From positions 1 to 64,000 of the forward strand of contig JAFQKB010000064.1 of NCBI GenBank assembly GCA_017397125.1: 64,000 bases of DNA, given 5' to 3'. Below are positions 35,216 through 45,680 of this stretch, piece by piece (within the stretch, counting starts at the first letter, position 1; each line of letters starts with the position of its first letter). A program made the position numbers and the translations under genes. Source of the stretch: Clostridia bacterium (lineage in GTDB: Bacteria; Bacillota; Clostridia; Oscillospirales; Acutalibacteraceae). The notes below the pieces were generated by a model. The model was not told where the DNA came from, made no database searches, and worked only from the letters and a program-made list of their open reading frames with translations.

Positions 35216-35244
35216 ATTATACAGCATTTTGACTGATTTGACAA
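35216..35244 (-). promoter_or_regulatory. Promoter of the phosphoribosyltransferase gene
   Basis: TTGTCA (35239-35244) and TATAAT (35216-35221) on the minus strand, spacer 17 bp. Confidence 0.8.
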
Positions 35245-35296
35245 GAGAAAAATCGTCAAACCGCACAATATTGCCACACTGCACAAAGTGGATGGG

Positions 35297-36955
35297 TCAT
35301 TCTTTGCCAACACGCCGGATTTCTGTCCTACTGTGCAGAGCAGCCGTCATCCCGGTCAGCCCCGCCAGCAGCAGCGCAAGCCCCACCAACACAATCGTTA
35401 GCGTGCCGGCGAACGCCACACCTCCGGAAAGGACACCCAACAGCTGCAAGGGGAAATAGTTTCTGCTGTCATAGATCAATCCGAGTCCGTTCTGCTCGAG
35501 CAGCATGCTCAGCGGGAACAGAGCGCAGCAGCCCAGCACCCCGGCAATGGAGCAGAAGATCCGGCGGGTGGAGCGGAACAGGTCCGAAAACCCGTGGCAG
35601 CCAGTAGCGACACGGCGTAGGATCAGCACCGTCAGCAGCAGGCACGCCGGATACAGCGGCGAGAAATGGCAGCACAGCCTGAGTACCGGCCCCAGCGCAT
35701 TCACCAGTCCCCATTCCCACCACAGGATCGAGTGCCGGGCCAGAGGTGCCAGCGCCATCACCGCCAACCACAGTAGCAGCACAGGCCGCCGCAGCCGGGA
35801 GCCGGAAAAGGCAAAAAACACCGCCGGAGGTAAAATGGCGGTACAATAATATACCACAGAAACCAGCCAATAGATCGGCAACAGATGCAAAAAGCCGTTT
35901 GGCTGGGACCAATAATTCTCAAAGGAGAAATTATCCAGGGTGGGTCGCTGCGCAAAAAAGCGTGGCGGGAACAGGAGCCATTCGTCCATTGGCTTGAGAG
36001 CGCCGTTGATCACCAGCACCAGCAGCACCGCCACCAGGGCTCCGATCATCAGGCCCACTCCGCCGCCGCACCAAGCCAGTGTCCCGGGACGATCCGGCAC
36101 AGTGGCAGTCCGGCTGTGGCGGGTGCACAGCCACACAACCACCTGGGCCACACCCACCAGCACCGCCAGCAGCAGAATCAGATGCATCAGGATAGCCGCA
36201 CCGTAGCCTATATCAAAACGGGTGTTGAGATAATCGTTCAGGTACTCCGGCAGCCACAGCCCTTTATAATCGGCGGTGGGGGTGCCGGTGACCGTGACCG
36301 TAATGTTCCAGCGCAGCACAAGCCACATAGGCACAGCGGCCACTGCGGTGTGCCAGGCGGCACGGCTGCGGCCGGTGCGGCCGCCCACGTAAAAGATGAA
36401 AAAGGCAGGCCCAACCCCCACCAGGATCAGCTGCAGCAGGCGGATAGCGGTGGGATACATAGCCGCCCAGGGAATCGGCTCCGTGATCAGTCCGCCGACA
36501 GCGGGCACATCCGCCACCTGCCCTGTATGCTGCAACAAAAGCGCGTTGAGCAGACCGTAGGCATCCTTATCGAACATATAATTCATCCAGCTCTGCTGAC
36601 ACAGGGACAGCAGAGTGCCGACACCAAACAACGCCAACAGAATTGGCCGCAGGAATTGCGGAAGGCGGGCCGCACCGGTACCGCACAGCCACCCCAGGGC
36701 GATCGACACGCCGCCGCCCAACAGCAGATACAACACCGTATTCCCCACCGCCGTCCAATGCACCGAATTGGCAAACAACTGGGCATAATTCTGCAGCCCC
36801 ACAAACACAGCCGGGCTGACAACGTTGAAACGAGTGAAGCTGTAATAAGCCATCACAGCCAACGCCGCCACCACCAGCAGGGCAGGCACCACCATGGGTG
36901 TGGCCAGCAGCCACCAAGCCGGGTGCTTTAAGATTGGGCGATTGCGATCTTCCAT
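35297..36955 (-). CDS. Fused, degenerate MalF-MalG-like ABC permease protein
   Basis: A 552-residue protein with about twelve membrane segments. The N-terminal half resembles MalF-type sugar ABC permeases (VVPALLVVAALAVMAYYSFT, then FVGLQNYAQLF). The second half restarts with a MalG-like opening (LVINGALKPMDEWLLFPP and QRPTLDNFSFENYW). The EAA-G-LP coupling loop expected in each permease half is not evident, and no ATPase or binding-protein gene is adjacent. It may be a decayed or repurposed permease. ATG 36955 follows AAGGGGATAGG. Confidence 0.65.
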   Translation of the reverse strand: MEDRNRPILKHPAWWLLATPMVVPALLVVAALAVMAYYSFTRFNVVSPAVFVGLQNYAQLFANSVHWTAVGNTVLYLLLGGGVSIALGWLCGTGAARLPQFLRPILLALFGVGTLLSLCQQSWMNYMFDKDAYGLLNALLLQHTGQVADVPAVGGLITEPIPWAAMYPTAIRLLQLILVGVGPAFFIFYVGGRTGRSRAAWHTAVAAVPMWLVLRWNITVTVTGTPTADYKGLWLPEYLNDYLNTRFDIGYGAAILMHLILLLAVLVGVAQVVVWLCTRHSRTATVPDRPGTLAWCGGGVGLMIGALVAVLLVLVINGALKPMDEWLLFPPRFFAQRPTLDNFSFENYWSQPNGFLHLLPIYWLVSVVYYCTAILPPAVFFAFSGSRLRRPVLLLWLAVMALAPLARHSILWWEWGLVNALGPVLRLCCHFSPLYPACLLLTVLILRRVATGCHGFSDLFRSTRRIFCSIAGVLGCCALFPLSMLLEQNGLGLIYDSRNYFPLQLLGVLSGGVAFAGTLTIVLVGLALLLAGLTGMTAALHSRTEIRRVGKE

Positions 36956-37141
36956 CGTCCTATCCCCTTTCCTATACATCTACAACAAGTATACCATATA
37001 CTACCAGTGAACGCAACCGACCATCTTTATCTATTCTTCAATTTTTTTGTCCAAACGACATTCTTAGGGCAGAGCCAAGACCGTCATTCTGCATTGAGAA
37101 ACCGCAAGGAAGAAAATTGTCAAATATTTGTCGATTAGGGG
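36956..37141. other. Intergenic region upstream of the glycine riboswitch
   Basis: AT-rich sequence holding the divergent upstream regions of the permease-like gene and alsT. I see no gene or clear leftward promoter here. Confidence 0.4.
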
Positions 37142-37169
37142 TTGACAAATAAAAAAAACAATGTACAAT
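37142..37169 (+). promoter_or_regulatory. alsT promoter
   Basis: TTGACA (37142-37147) and TACAAT (37164-37169), spacer 16 bp, directly ahead of the riboswitch. Confidence 0.8.
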
Positions 37170-37189
37170 GGAACAAAATCGAATACGCT

Positions 37190-37376
37190 AGACGAAGCTT
37201 TCAGGAAACGGACAGGGCTCTCCCCTGCTCCACCGAAGGAGTAACACTCTCAGGTCTGCACGTCACGTGCCTCGACTGAAAGCGGATAGCATTCTGGAGA
37301 ACTCCGTGCACGACACGGATGCCGAAGGTGCAAAGGGCGTCACGCCCCAATCTCTCAGGCGAAAGGACAGAATATC
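37190..37376 (+). promoter_or_regulatory. Tandem glycine riboswitch
   Basis: Two consecutive glycine aptamers. The first has GACAGGGCTCT, CACCGAAGGAGTAA and CTCTCAGG. The second has TCTGGAGA, GCCGAAGGTGCAAAGGGCG and CTCTCAGGCGAAAGGACAGA. Each shows the conserved GAAGG-GCAA and CTCTCAGG pairs of this class. Glycine binding is expected to control the following terminator and so alsT transcription. Confidence 0.93.
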
Positions 37377-37432
37377 CCACTACCCAGCGACAGCAGGCCC
37401 GTCCGGTCCTGCCGCCGTAGTGTTTATTTTGT

Positions 37433-37460
37433 GCGGAGCCTTGAGGCCCCGCTTTTTTGT
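37433..37460 (+). terminator. Riboswitch expression-platform terminator
   Basis: GCGGAGCC pairs with GGCCCCGC (one mismatch, 4-nt loop), followed by TTTTTT, between the second aptamer and the alsT start. Termination here should depend on glycine. Confidence 0.75.
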
Positions 37461-37524
37461 TGCCTTTTTTCAACTTTCGACCGGATCTGCCGCATATTCA
37501 ATAGTAGGAAAGGATGATATAGTT

Positions 37525-39087
37525 ATGTTTCTTACTGCGAGCGCATTTCTCGACGGCCTGACGGCTGTCAACGACAAAATCAACACCTTCGTATGGGTGA
37601 CCCTGGGCCTGGTGCTGCTCATCGGCACCGGCGTGCTGATGACCTGCCTGACCAAGTTCTTCCAGGTGAGCCACGTCGGTCACTGGTGGAAGCAGACCAT
37701 CGGCAGCCTGTTCACCAAGCGGGTGTCCGGTCATACCAAGGATAAGGCCTCCATCTCCCAGTTCCAGGCCCTGTGTACGGCGCTGGCCGCCACCGTGGGC
37801 GTGGGCAACATCGCCGGTGTGGCCGCCGCCATCGTATCCGGTGGCCCCGGCGCCATCTTCTGGATGTGGGCTGCCGCCTTCTTCGGTATGATGACCAACT
37901 ACTCCGAAAACGTGCTGGGCATCTTCTACCGTCGCAAGGTGGACGGCGAGTGGGCCGGCGGCGCCATGTACTATCTCAAGGACGGTCTGGGCGCCAAAAA
38001 GGGCTGTAAATGGATCGGCAAGGTGCTGGCGGTGCTGTTCGCCTGCTTTGCCATACTGGCCTCCTTCGGTATCGGCAATATGGGCCAGGTCAACAAGATC
38101 GTGGCCAACTTTGAGAGTGCTTTTAAGATCCCCGCCCTGTCCAACATCGTGCTGTACGAGGGTGTTTCTCTGTACGCCGTCATCATCGGCGTGGTGCTGC
38201 TGATCCTGGCAGCCCTCATCATCATCGGCGGTCTGCAGCGCATCGCCAACGTGGCCGAAAAGATCGTGCCGGCTATGATCGTGCTGTTCATTCTGGGCTC
38301 TTTGGTGATCGTGGGCATCCACTTTGATCAGGTCGGTGCCGCTTTTGGCGCTATCTTCAACAGCGCCTTCACCGGCAAGGCCGCCTGGGGCGGCGCCGTA
38401 GGCATCACCCTCAAGCAGGTCATCACCTGGGGCTTTAAGCGGGGCGTATTCTCTAACGAGGCCGGTCTGGGCTCTTCGGTTATGGTCCACTCCAGCTCCA
38501 ACGTCCGGGAGCCTGTGCGTCAGGGCATGTGGGGCATCTTTGAGGTGTTCGCCGACACCATGGTCATCTGCACCCTGACCGCTATGGTCATCCTCACCAG
38601 CGGCGTGGTGGATCTGACCACCGGCAACATCGTGGCCGGTACCGACGGCGACGCCACTCTGGTGGCCGCTGCCTTCCGGGACGCCTTTGGCCCCGTCGGC
38701 GAGATGTTTATCGCCGTGGCCATTCTGCTGTTCGCCTTTACCACCGTGCTGGGCTGGTCTCAGTACGGCTCCAAGGCGGTGGAGTATCTGGGCGGTAAGC
38801 GGGCCAAGCAGATCTACAAGGTAGTCTTTGTGCTGCTGATTATGTCCGGCGCTCTGCTGACCTCCTCCCTGGCCTGGGATATCTCCGACACCTTCAACGG
38901 TCTGATGATGGTGCCCAACCTGATCGGTGTTATCGTGCTCAGCGGCCAGGTGCAAAAGATCACCAAAAACTACGTGGACCGCAACCTTAAGCACAAGAAT
39001 GTGGAGCCGATGCTCTCCTACGACCCCCGCATCCAAAAGCAGATGGCGGATGATCTGGCGGCCGACAAGGCGACCGTTGCCAAATAA
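37525..39087 (+). CDS. alsT: Sodium:alanine/glycine symporter (AGCS family)
   Basis: A 520-residue carrier with about eleven membrane helices. The N-terminal segment has ALCTALAATVGVGNIAGVAAA, the Na+-binding signature of AGCS proteins, followed by GGPGAIFWMW. NEAGLGSS and LFAFTTVLGWSQYGSKA are further family motifs. Control by a tandem glycine riboswitch points to glycine as the main substrate. ATG 37525 follows AGGAAAGGATG; the in-frame extension through the riboswitch is not coding. Confidence 0.95.
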   Translation: MFLTASAFLDGLTAVNDKINTFVWVTLGLVLLIGTGVLMTCLTKFFQVSHVGHWWKQTIGSLFTKRVSGHTKDKASISQFQALCTALAATVGVGNIAGVAAAIVSGGPGAIFWMWAAAFFGMMTNYSENVLGIFYRRKVDGEWAGGAMYYLKDGLGAKKGCKWIGKVLAVLFACFAILASFGIGNMGQVNKIVANFESAFKIPALSNIVLYEGVSLYAVIIGVVLLILAALIIIGGLQRIANVAEKIVPAMIVLFILGSLVIVGIHFDQVGAAFGAIFNSAFTGKAAWGGAVGITLKQVITWGFKRGVFSNEAGLGSSVMVHSSSNVREPVRQGMWGIFEVFADTMVICTLTAMVILTSGVVDLTTGNIVAGTDGDATLVAAAFRDAFGPVGEMFIAVAILLFAFTTVLGWSQYGSKAVEYLGGKRAKQIYKVVFVLLIMSGALLTSSLAWDISDTFNGLMMVPNLIGVIVLSGQVQKITKNYVDRNLKHKNVEPMLSYDPRIQKQMADDLAADKATVAK

Positions 39088-39114
39088 TTGAATTCCTCCA
39101 GTCCTCTACATAGA

Positions 39115-39158
39115 GACGCCCCCGGTCACGTTTTCGTGCCGGGGGCGTCGCCTTTTTT
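39115..39158. terminator. Bidirectional terminator between alsT and pepT
   Basis: GACGCCCCCGG(T)CACG pairs with CGTGCCGGGGGCGTC, followed on the plus strand by GCCTTTTTT. Confidence 0.85.
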
Positions 39159-40356
39159 ATTGTGCCAGGCGGATCAGAACACGGGTCATCTTGTCCAGAG
39201 CCTGTACCGGGATGCACTCGTGGACGCTGTGAAAATTGAGGCCGCCGGTGGACAGATTGGGGCACGGCAGGCCCTCGTAGGACAGCCGGGCGCCGTCGGT
39301 GCCGCCGCGGATGGGCACCACCTGCGGAGCGATCCCCTCCGCCTCCATGGCCGCCTGGGCATTGCGGATGAGGTGCATATGGGGCAGGATCTTGTCCTTC
39401 ATATTGTAGTAGCTGTCCTTGAGCGTCAGGTTATAGGTGCCGGCGCCGTCACGCCGGTTGAGATAGTCCACCAGATCGCGGATAAAGGCTTTGCGGGCCT
39501 CAAACCGCTCCCGGTCGTGGTCGCGAATGATCATCCGGACGGTGGCACAGCTCTCGTTGCCGGCTATGTCCGTCACGTGATAAAAGCCCTCGTAGCCTTC
39601 GGTATGGGCCGGTGCTTCGGCCGGGGGCAACATAGAGATCAGCTCCGCCGCCAGCAGCACGGCGTTCTTCATTTTATTCTTGGCGGAGCCGGGATGGATG
39701 TTAACGCCGGTGATGGTGATGCTCACCGCCGCACCGTTGAAATTCTCATACTCGATCTCCCCCAGCTCGCCGCCGTCCACGGTATAGGCCTCCCTGGCAG
39801 CAAAGCGCTCGTAAGGAAAGCGGTCGGCGCCGCAGCCGATCTCCTCGTCCGGGGTGATACACACCGCGATGCCCCGGTGGGACACCTCCGGGTGGGTGGC
39901 AAAATACTCGCAGGCGGTGAAGATCTCCGCCACGCCCGCCTTATCGTCGGCGCCCAACAGGGTGGAGCCGTCGGTGACCACCAGCTGCTGCCCCACATAG
40001 CGGGACAGGAAGGGGAAATTCTGCACCGACAGAGTGGCGTAGGGCAGCTCGATATCGCCGCCGGCATAGTCGATAACAGCCGGCTTGACATCCGTGCCGG
40101 ACACGTCCGGAGAGGTGTCCATGTGGGCCACAAAGCCAATGGCCGGCTCTGCGGCCCGGTCCGGTGTGGGCGGCAGATAGCCATAGACGTAGCCATTCTC
40201 GTCCAGCCCGGTATGCGTAAGGCCGATGCGGGCCAATTCCTCCGCCAGATAGCGGCCCAGCACCAGCTGCTTAGCCGTGCTGGGGAAGGTGTCGCTGTCC
40301 TCCTCAGAGCGGGTATCAAAGCGCACATATGTCAAAAAGCGTTCCAAAGCGGTCAT
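39157..40356 (-). CDS. pepT: Peptidase T (tripeptide aminopeptidase)
   Basis: M20B zinc aminopeptidase removing N-terminal residues from tripeptides in the cytosol; 399 residues, the usual length. Metal and catalytic motifs are VAHMDTSPD (near 77), LGADDKAGVAEI, TPDEEIGCGAD and HSVHE near the C terminus. NIHPGSAKNKM marks the dimerisation domain. ATG 40356 is preceded by GGAGGGAG. It neighbours the oligopeptide transporter, fitting peptide use. Confidence 0.95.
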   Translation of the reverse strand: MTALERFLTYVRFDTRSEEDSDTFPSTAKQLVLGRYLAEELARIGLTHTGLDENGYVYGYLPPTPDRAAEPAIGFVAHMDTSPDVSGTDVKPAVIDYAGGDIELPYATLSVQNFPFLSRYVGQQLVVTDGSTLLGADDKAGVAEIFTACEYFATHPEVSHRGIAVCITPDEEIGCGADRFPYERFAAREAYTVDGGELGEIEYENFNGAAVSITITGVNIHPGSAKNKMKNAVLLAAELISMLPPAEAPAHTEGYEGFYHVTDIAGNESCATVRMIIRDHDRERFEARKAFIRDLVDYLNRRDGAGTYNLTLKDSYYNMKDKILPHMHLIRNAQAAMEAEGIAPQVVPIRGGTDGARLSYEGLPCPNLSTGGLNFHSVHECIPVQALDKMTRVLIRLAQ

Positions 40357-40479
40357 AGCAAGGTCTCCCTCCGTGTGATATATTCTTATTGTACCACAGT
40401 CCTTTCCAAAAGAAAAGAGGCTGACACAAGAAAACGGCTAAGAGAAGGTTTCTATATGCGGAAAAGGCCCCGTGATGCT

Positions 40480-40615
40480 AGCGGCGCACAAGTACGCTTA
40501 AACTTACCGACACTTGTGCACAAAAGGTTAGCAAGCCCCCCAAGGCCCCTTCTCCGTCACGGCTATCGCCGTGCCACCTCTCCCGGAGGGAGAGGCCAAG
40601 GAACGCTGAAAGCTA
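40480..40615. repeat. Dispersed repeat, copy B, with internal REP-like hairpins
   Basis: 40480-40548 matches copy A (29953-30024). Copy B then carries CACGGC/GCCGTG and CTCTCCC/GGGAGAG hairpins before GGAACGCT, while copy A has only a short stretch there. The inserted part resembles the elements near 21828 and 22018. Confidence 0.65.
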
Positions 40616-40654
40616 TTCGGCAACCCTGGCATAAGCCAGTGGTTTTTTCTCACA

Positions 40655-40695
40655 AGAAAACTCCCCGAAAGAGAGTGTCTCTTTCGGGGAGAAAA
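40655..40695 (-). terminator. opp operon terminator
   Basis: CTCCCCGAAAGAGA (40661-40674) pairs perfectly with TCTCTTTCGGGGAG (40678-40691), with TTTTCTTG on the minus strand. Confidence 0.85.
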
Positions 40696-40759
40696 ACTGT
40701 TCAGACCGTCACATACGGAAGGACTGACGATTCTTTTTTAAGATCCGCAAACGCTTCGA

Positions 40760-42511
40760 TTACTCAGCGTCCCAGCCCTCATAACGGCCGAACTGGCAGT
40801 CGTTGTTACCGGAAGCGGTCTGGAACATCTCCAGCATGTTGATCGGATCGTCGAAGTCGGCCAGCCAGCCCTCGCGAGCGATGTCAAAGTGACCCTGCTT
40901 ACGCTCCTCCAGGAAGGTGTTCCACTCGACCTGCTGAATGGTCATCTGAATGCCGATCTCAGCAAAATCCTGCTGCATGATCTGAGCAGCGGCCACGTGG
41001 CCGGAGCCGTCGTTGGTCAGATACTCAATCACGATGGGAGTCTCAGCGGACAGCTTGCCGTCGGCGCCGAACTTGAAGCCGGCAGCCTCCAGATACTCGC
41101 GAGCCTTAGCAACGGTGCCCTCGAAGTCATCGTTGATGGCGTTCACATCGTAGTAGGAGTTGTCCTCAGCCTTGGGCTTGAAGATGCCGCCGTTACCGTC
41201 GGCCATACCCAGCGGGATGTAAGAGGAAGCGGCGACCTGACCGGTCTGACCAACGGTCTCGCAGATGGCGTTACGGTCGATCAGGATGTTGAAGGCCAGA
41301 CGCATGCAAGCGGCCTGCTCGGGGGTCTTGCCGGCGAACAGCTCGCTGTTGGCGTTGAAAGCCACATAATAGGTACCCAGGTTGTCAACGATCTTGAACT
41401 CTTTGTTGTTGTCCGCCAGCAGTTTGGCGATCTCGTCGTTGGGAACGGTGTCGATGATGTCCACGTTGCCGGCGTTGTAGGCAGCGTAGATAGCGGTATC
41501 GTCAGCGGACAGCATGAACTCGATCTTGTCCACGGTGACGTTGGCGGCATCGTGGTAGTTGGGGTTCTTCTCATAGGTCATGGACACGTCGTGGTTCCAA
41601 CCGGTGCAGATGAAGGGACCGTTGGAAACGAAACCAGCCTCGGTGCACCAAGCGCCGGGAGCGCCAGCCTCAGTCGCGAAGGCGGCGGCGGGCACGGGGA
41701 AGAAGGTGGGGAACGCCATCAGACCCTCGATGTAGGCGCAGGGAGCAGCCAGAGTGAAGGTCAGGGTGGTGTCGTTGTCCGCCTTAACAGCCAGCTCGTT
41801 GGGATAGCCAACGAAAGAGGAGAACATATAGCCGTAGTCGGAAGCAGTCTCGGTAGCGGCAGCGCGCTTCCAGGACTTCTCGAAGTCAGCAGCGGTCAGG
41901 GCGGTGCCATCGGACCACTTCAGACCCTCCTTCAGGGTCACGGTGAAGGTGACAGAGCCATCCTCAGCGGGATCGGACACGGTGTAGCCAGTAGCCAGAT
42001 CCGGAACGGTCTTACCCTCAGCGTTGTAGGTGTACAGACCGGCAAAGGAGTTAACAGCCAAGCAAGCGCCGTCAACGGAGCTGTTCAGAGCGGGATCCAG
42101 GAAGTCCGGCTCAGAAGCCAGGTTCACGCGCAGGGTCTTGTTGCCGTCGGCCATGGTGACCTTGTGGAAGAACTTGTAGCCAAACAGGTTGGCGTACATA
42201 CCGGAAACGTTCTCCTTCATCATGTAGATGTCGTTGTAGTAGTACAGCGGGATAACGCAGCCGTTGGACATCAGAATGTCCTCTGCCTCGTGCATCATCT
42301 CGGTACGCTTCGCGGTGTCGGTCTCCAGTTTGATCTTGTCGATCAGTTCGTCGTACTGAGCCCAATCATTGATAGGATCAATGAAAGCGTCGCTCAGCAG
42401 AGCGGCGGCAGCCTCGTTGTCGACGTTGCCACTGTTATCGGGGCCGCCTGCGCAAGCGCACAGAGACAGAGCCATAACAACAGCCAGGAACAATGCCAAA
42501 TACTTTTTCAT
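40760..42511 (-). CDS. oppA: Oligopeptide-binding lipoprotein OppA, apparently circularly permuted
   Basis: Substrate-binding lipoprotein of the Opp importer (583 residues; SBP_bac_5 family). Signal peptide 1-19, lipid-anchor Cys20. In the family the mature protein starts with LRVNLASEPDFLDPAL and ends with a segment like YDxLIDxxKxETDxxKRxxLM, IPLYYYNDI and a final GYKYF. Here that terminal segment sits at residues about 50-118, immediately after the signal peptide. The normal beginning follows from residue 126, and the protein stops after SGNNDCQFGRYEGWDAE, where relatives continue into the displaced segment. No remnant of the missing tail follows the stop. AGGAGG precedes ATG 42511. It is the last gene of the opp operon. 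Confidence 0.9.
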   Translation of the reverse strand: MKKYLALFLAVVMALSLCACAGGPDNSGNVDNEAAAALLSDAFIDPINDWAQYDELIDKIKLETDTAKRTEMMHEAEDILMSNGCVIPLYYYNDIYMMKENVSGMYANLFGYKFFHKVTMADGNKTLRVNLASEPDFLDPALNSSVDGACLAVNSFAGLYTYNAEGKTVPDLATGYTVSDPAEDGSVTFTVTLKEGLKWSDGTALTAADFEKSWKRAAATETASDYGYMFSSFVGYPNELAVKADNDTTLTFTLAAPCAYIEGLMAFPTFFPVPAAAFATEAGAPGAWCTEAGFVSNGPFICTGWNHDVSMTYEKNPNYHDAANVTVDKIEFMLSADDTAIYAAYNAGNVDIIDTVPNDEIAKLLADNNKEFKIVDNLGTYYVAFNANSELFAGKTPEQAACMRLAFNILIDRNAICETVGQTGQVAASSYIPLGMADGNGGIFKPKAEDNSYYDVNAINDDFEGTVAKAREYLEAAGFKFGADGKLSAETPIVIEYLTNDGSGHVAAAQIMQQDFAEIGIQMTIQQVEWNTFLEERKQGHFDIAREGWLADFDDPINMLEMFQTASGNNDCQFGRYEGWDAE

Positions 42512-42627
42512 TGCGATTTCCTCCTAAAATTTTTTATTATACTCTGTCGTGCCGCCGTCCGGACGGAAGAGTTCAAGCAAACCGCCCCGACAGCCGGTCC
42601 CGGCAGAAAGTATACAAGGGAATGGAA

Positions 42628-43579
42628 TTACCGATTAAAGCAAGCGGACAGATGTCCGTTGCCCCGGTCGGTAAGGGTGGGACACTCCAGGGCACACTGC
42701 TCGGTAGCATACTGACAGCGGGTGCGGAAGGGGCATCCGGAGGGCATGTGCAGCGGGCTGGGGACGTCGCCCTCCAGCACGATACGCTGACGGCTGCGGG
42801 CGATGTCCGGATCCGGGATCGGCACCGCAGACAGCAGGGACTGAGTATAGGGGTGCAGGGGGTTCTCGTTGAGCTCGTCGGCATCGGCCAACTCCACGAT
42901 CTTACCCAGATACATGACGGCAATGCGCTTGGAGATGTGGTGCACCACCAGCAGGTCGTGGGCAATGAACAGATAGGCAACGCCCAGCTTCTCCTGCAGC
43001 TCCTCAAACATATTGATGACCTGTGCCTGGATGGAAACGTCCAGAGCGGACACCGGCTCGTCACAGACAATGAACTGGGGATCCACCGCCAGTGCCCGGG
43101 CGATACCAATGCGCTGCCGCTGACCGCCGGAAAATTCGTGGGCGTAGCGGGTGGCGTGCTCAGAGTTCAGGCCTACATAGTTCATTAACTCCAGGATCTT
43201 CTCCCGGCGCTCTTTTTTGTTAGAATAGAGGTTGTGCACGTCCAGGGGTTCACCGATGATGTCCTCCACCGTCATACGGGGATCCAGAGAGGAATAAGGA
43301 TCCTGGAACACCATCTGCATTTTCTTGCGCATAGCCTGGATGTTGTGACCGGTCACCTCTTCGCCATCGAAGAATACCTGACCGGCCGTGGGCTCGTACA
43401 AACGCAGGATGCTGCGCCCCACTGTGGTCTTACCGCAGCCGGACTCGCCCACCAGGCCCAGGGTCTCGCCCTTGCCAATGGTGAAGGACACGCCGTCCAC
43501 CGCCTTGAGGGGGGTCTTCTTAAAGAAGCCGGTGCGGATGGGAAAATGCTGTTTTAGGTCCTTGACCTCCAGCAAAATA

Positions 43580-43587
<8 letters not shown>
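42628..43587 (-). CDS. oppF: Oligopeptide ABC transporter ATP-binding protein OppF
   Basis: A 319-residue ATPase. Walker [10 protein letters not shown], signature [15 protein letters not shown], Walker B FIVCDEP and the switch histidine AHDL are all present. The oligopeptide-type C-terminal extension carries [14 protein letters not shown], the cysteine-rich segment typical of OppD/F. Its start overlaps the oppD stop by 8 bp (ATGAGTGA) with GGAGGG upstream. A 116-bp gap with a small GC palindrome separates it from oppA. Confidence 0.95.
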
Positions 43588-44584
<997 letters not shown>

Positions 44585-44589
44585 TTTAC

Positions 44590-45666
44590 TCACCTCTTCA
44601 GCTTAGGATCGAATGCGTCGCGCAGACCGTCGCCCAACAGGTTGAGGGACAGCACGATCACGCAGATCATAATAGCCGGGAAGATCAGCTTGTGGGGATA
44701 GGACATAATGCCGTCCCGGGCGGCGTTGGCCAGAGAGCCCAGCGAGGGCATCGGCGCCTTGACGCCCAGGCCCACAAAGGACAGATAGCTCTCGGTGAAG
44801 ATGGCCGAGGGGATCTGCAGAGCCACCGAGATGATGATAACCGACAGACAGTTGGGGATGATGTGCTTGCGGATGATGCGGGCCGGCTTGGCGCCGATGG
44901 AGCGGGCCGCCAGAACGTACTCATTCTCCTTAATAGAGAGGATCTGGCCGCGGATCAGACGGGCCATGGACACCCAATAGAGCAGACCGAACACAATAAA
45001 GATGGAGATCATATTGGTGCCCAGGTTAGCCAACAGGGTGCCGGGCTTAAAGACCAGGCGCTCGTTAAGCACCACCGACAGCAGAATAATGATCAGCATA
45101 TCCGGCAGCGAATAGATGATATCCACAATACGCATCATTACCAAATCTGCCTTGCCGCCCAGATAGCCGGAGATGCTACCGTAGATCAGGCCGATGATCA
45201 GCACAATGATGCTGGCAAACAGACCGATGGTCAGAGATACCCGGGTACCGTAGATCACGCGGACAAAATAGTCACGGCACAGTTCGTCGGTGCCGAGGAT
45301 ATGGGGAAACAGTTTTTCGCCGGTTTTCTCCATATACTGCTGCTCCAACTCGCTATACTCAAAGGGAGCCAGGTTCTGGGCACCGCGATCACGCTTGCCG
45401 TCCACCTTGATGATCTCCTCATAGCCATAGGGGATGATCATAGGCGCTACAATAATCAGCACCAGAATTACACCCAGCAGGGCGATGCTCATTACCGCCA
45501 GAGGATTGCGGAACAACCGCTTCATACCGTCCCTGAAGAAGGTGGTGGACTCACTCATTACATCCTGCTGTGCCTTCTCCTCGTCGGTTGCTTTTTCAAA
45601 TTTAGATAAGTCGATCTGAGCACTCAAAAGGCTCTTCTTCGGCATTTTGTTTTCGTTTGTATTCAT
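44590..45666 (-). CDS. oppC: Oligopeptide ABC transporter permease OppC
   Basis: A 358-residue inner-membrane permease with six helices. A long N-terminal cytoplasmic tail (about 1-50) precedes helix 1. A large extracytoplasmic loop (about 80-125) with [21 protein letters not shown] is typical for OppC/DppC. The coupling EAA-type loop is seen as [24 protein letters not shown]. The ribosome site is weak, so the start could be slightly downstream. Confidence 0.93.
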   Translation of the reverse strand: MNTNENKMPKKSLLSAQIDLSKFEKATDEEKAQQDVMSESTTFFRDGMKRLFRNPLAVMSIALLGVILVLIIVAPMIIPYGYEEIIKVDGKRDRGAQNLAPFEYSELEQQYMEKTGEKLFPHILGTDELCRDYFVRVIYGTRVSLTIGLFASIIVLIIGLIYGSISGYLGGKADLVMMRIVDIIYSLPDMLIIILLSVVLNERLVFKPGTLLANLGTNMISIFIVFGLLYWVSMARLIRGQILSIKENEYVLAARSIGAKPARIIRKHIIPNCLSVIIISVALQIPSAIFTESYLSFVGLGVKAPMPSLGSLANAARDGIMSYPHKLIFPAIMICVIVLSLNLLGDGLRDAFDPKLKR

Positions 45667-45680
45667 CAGTACACCACCGC

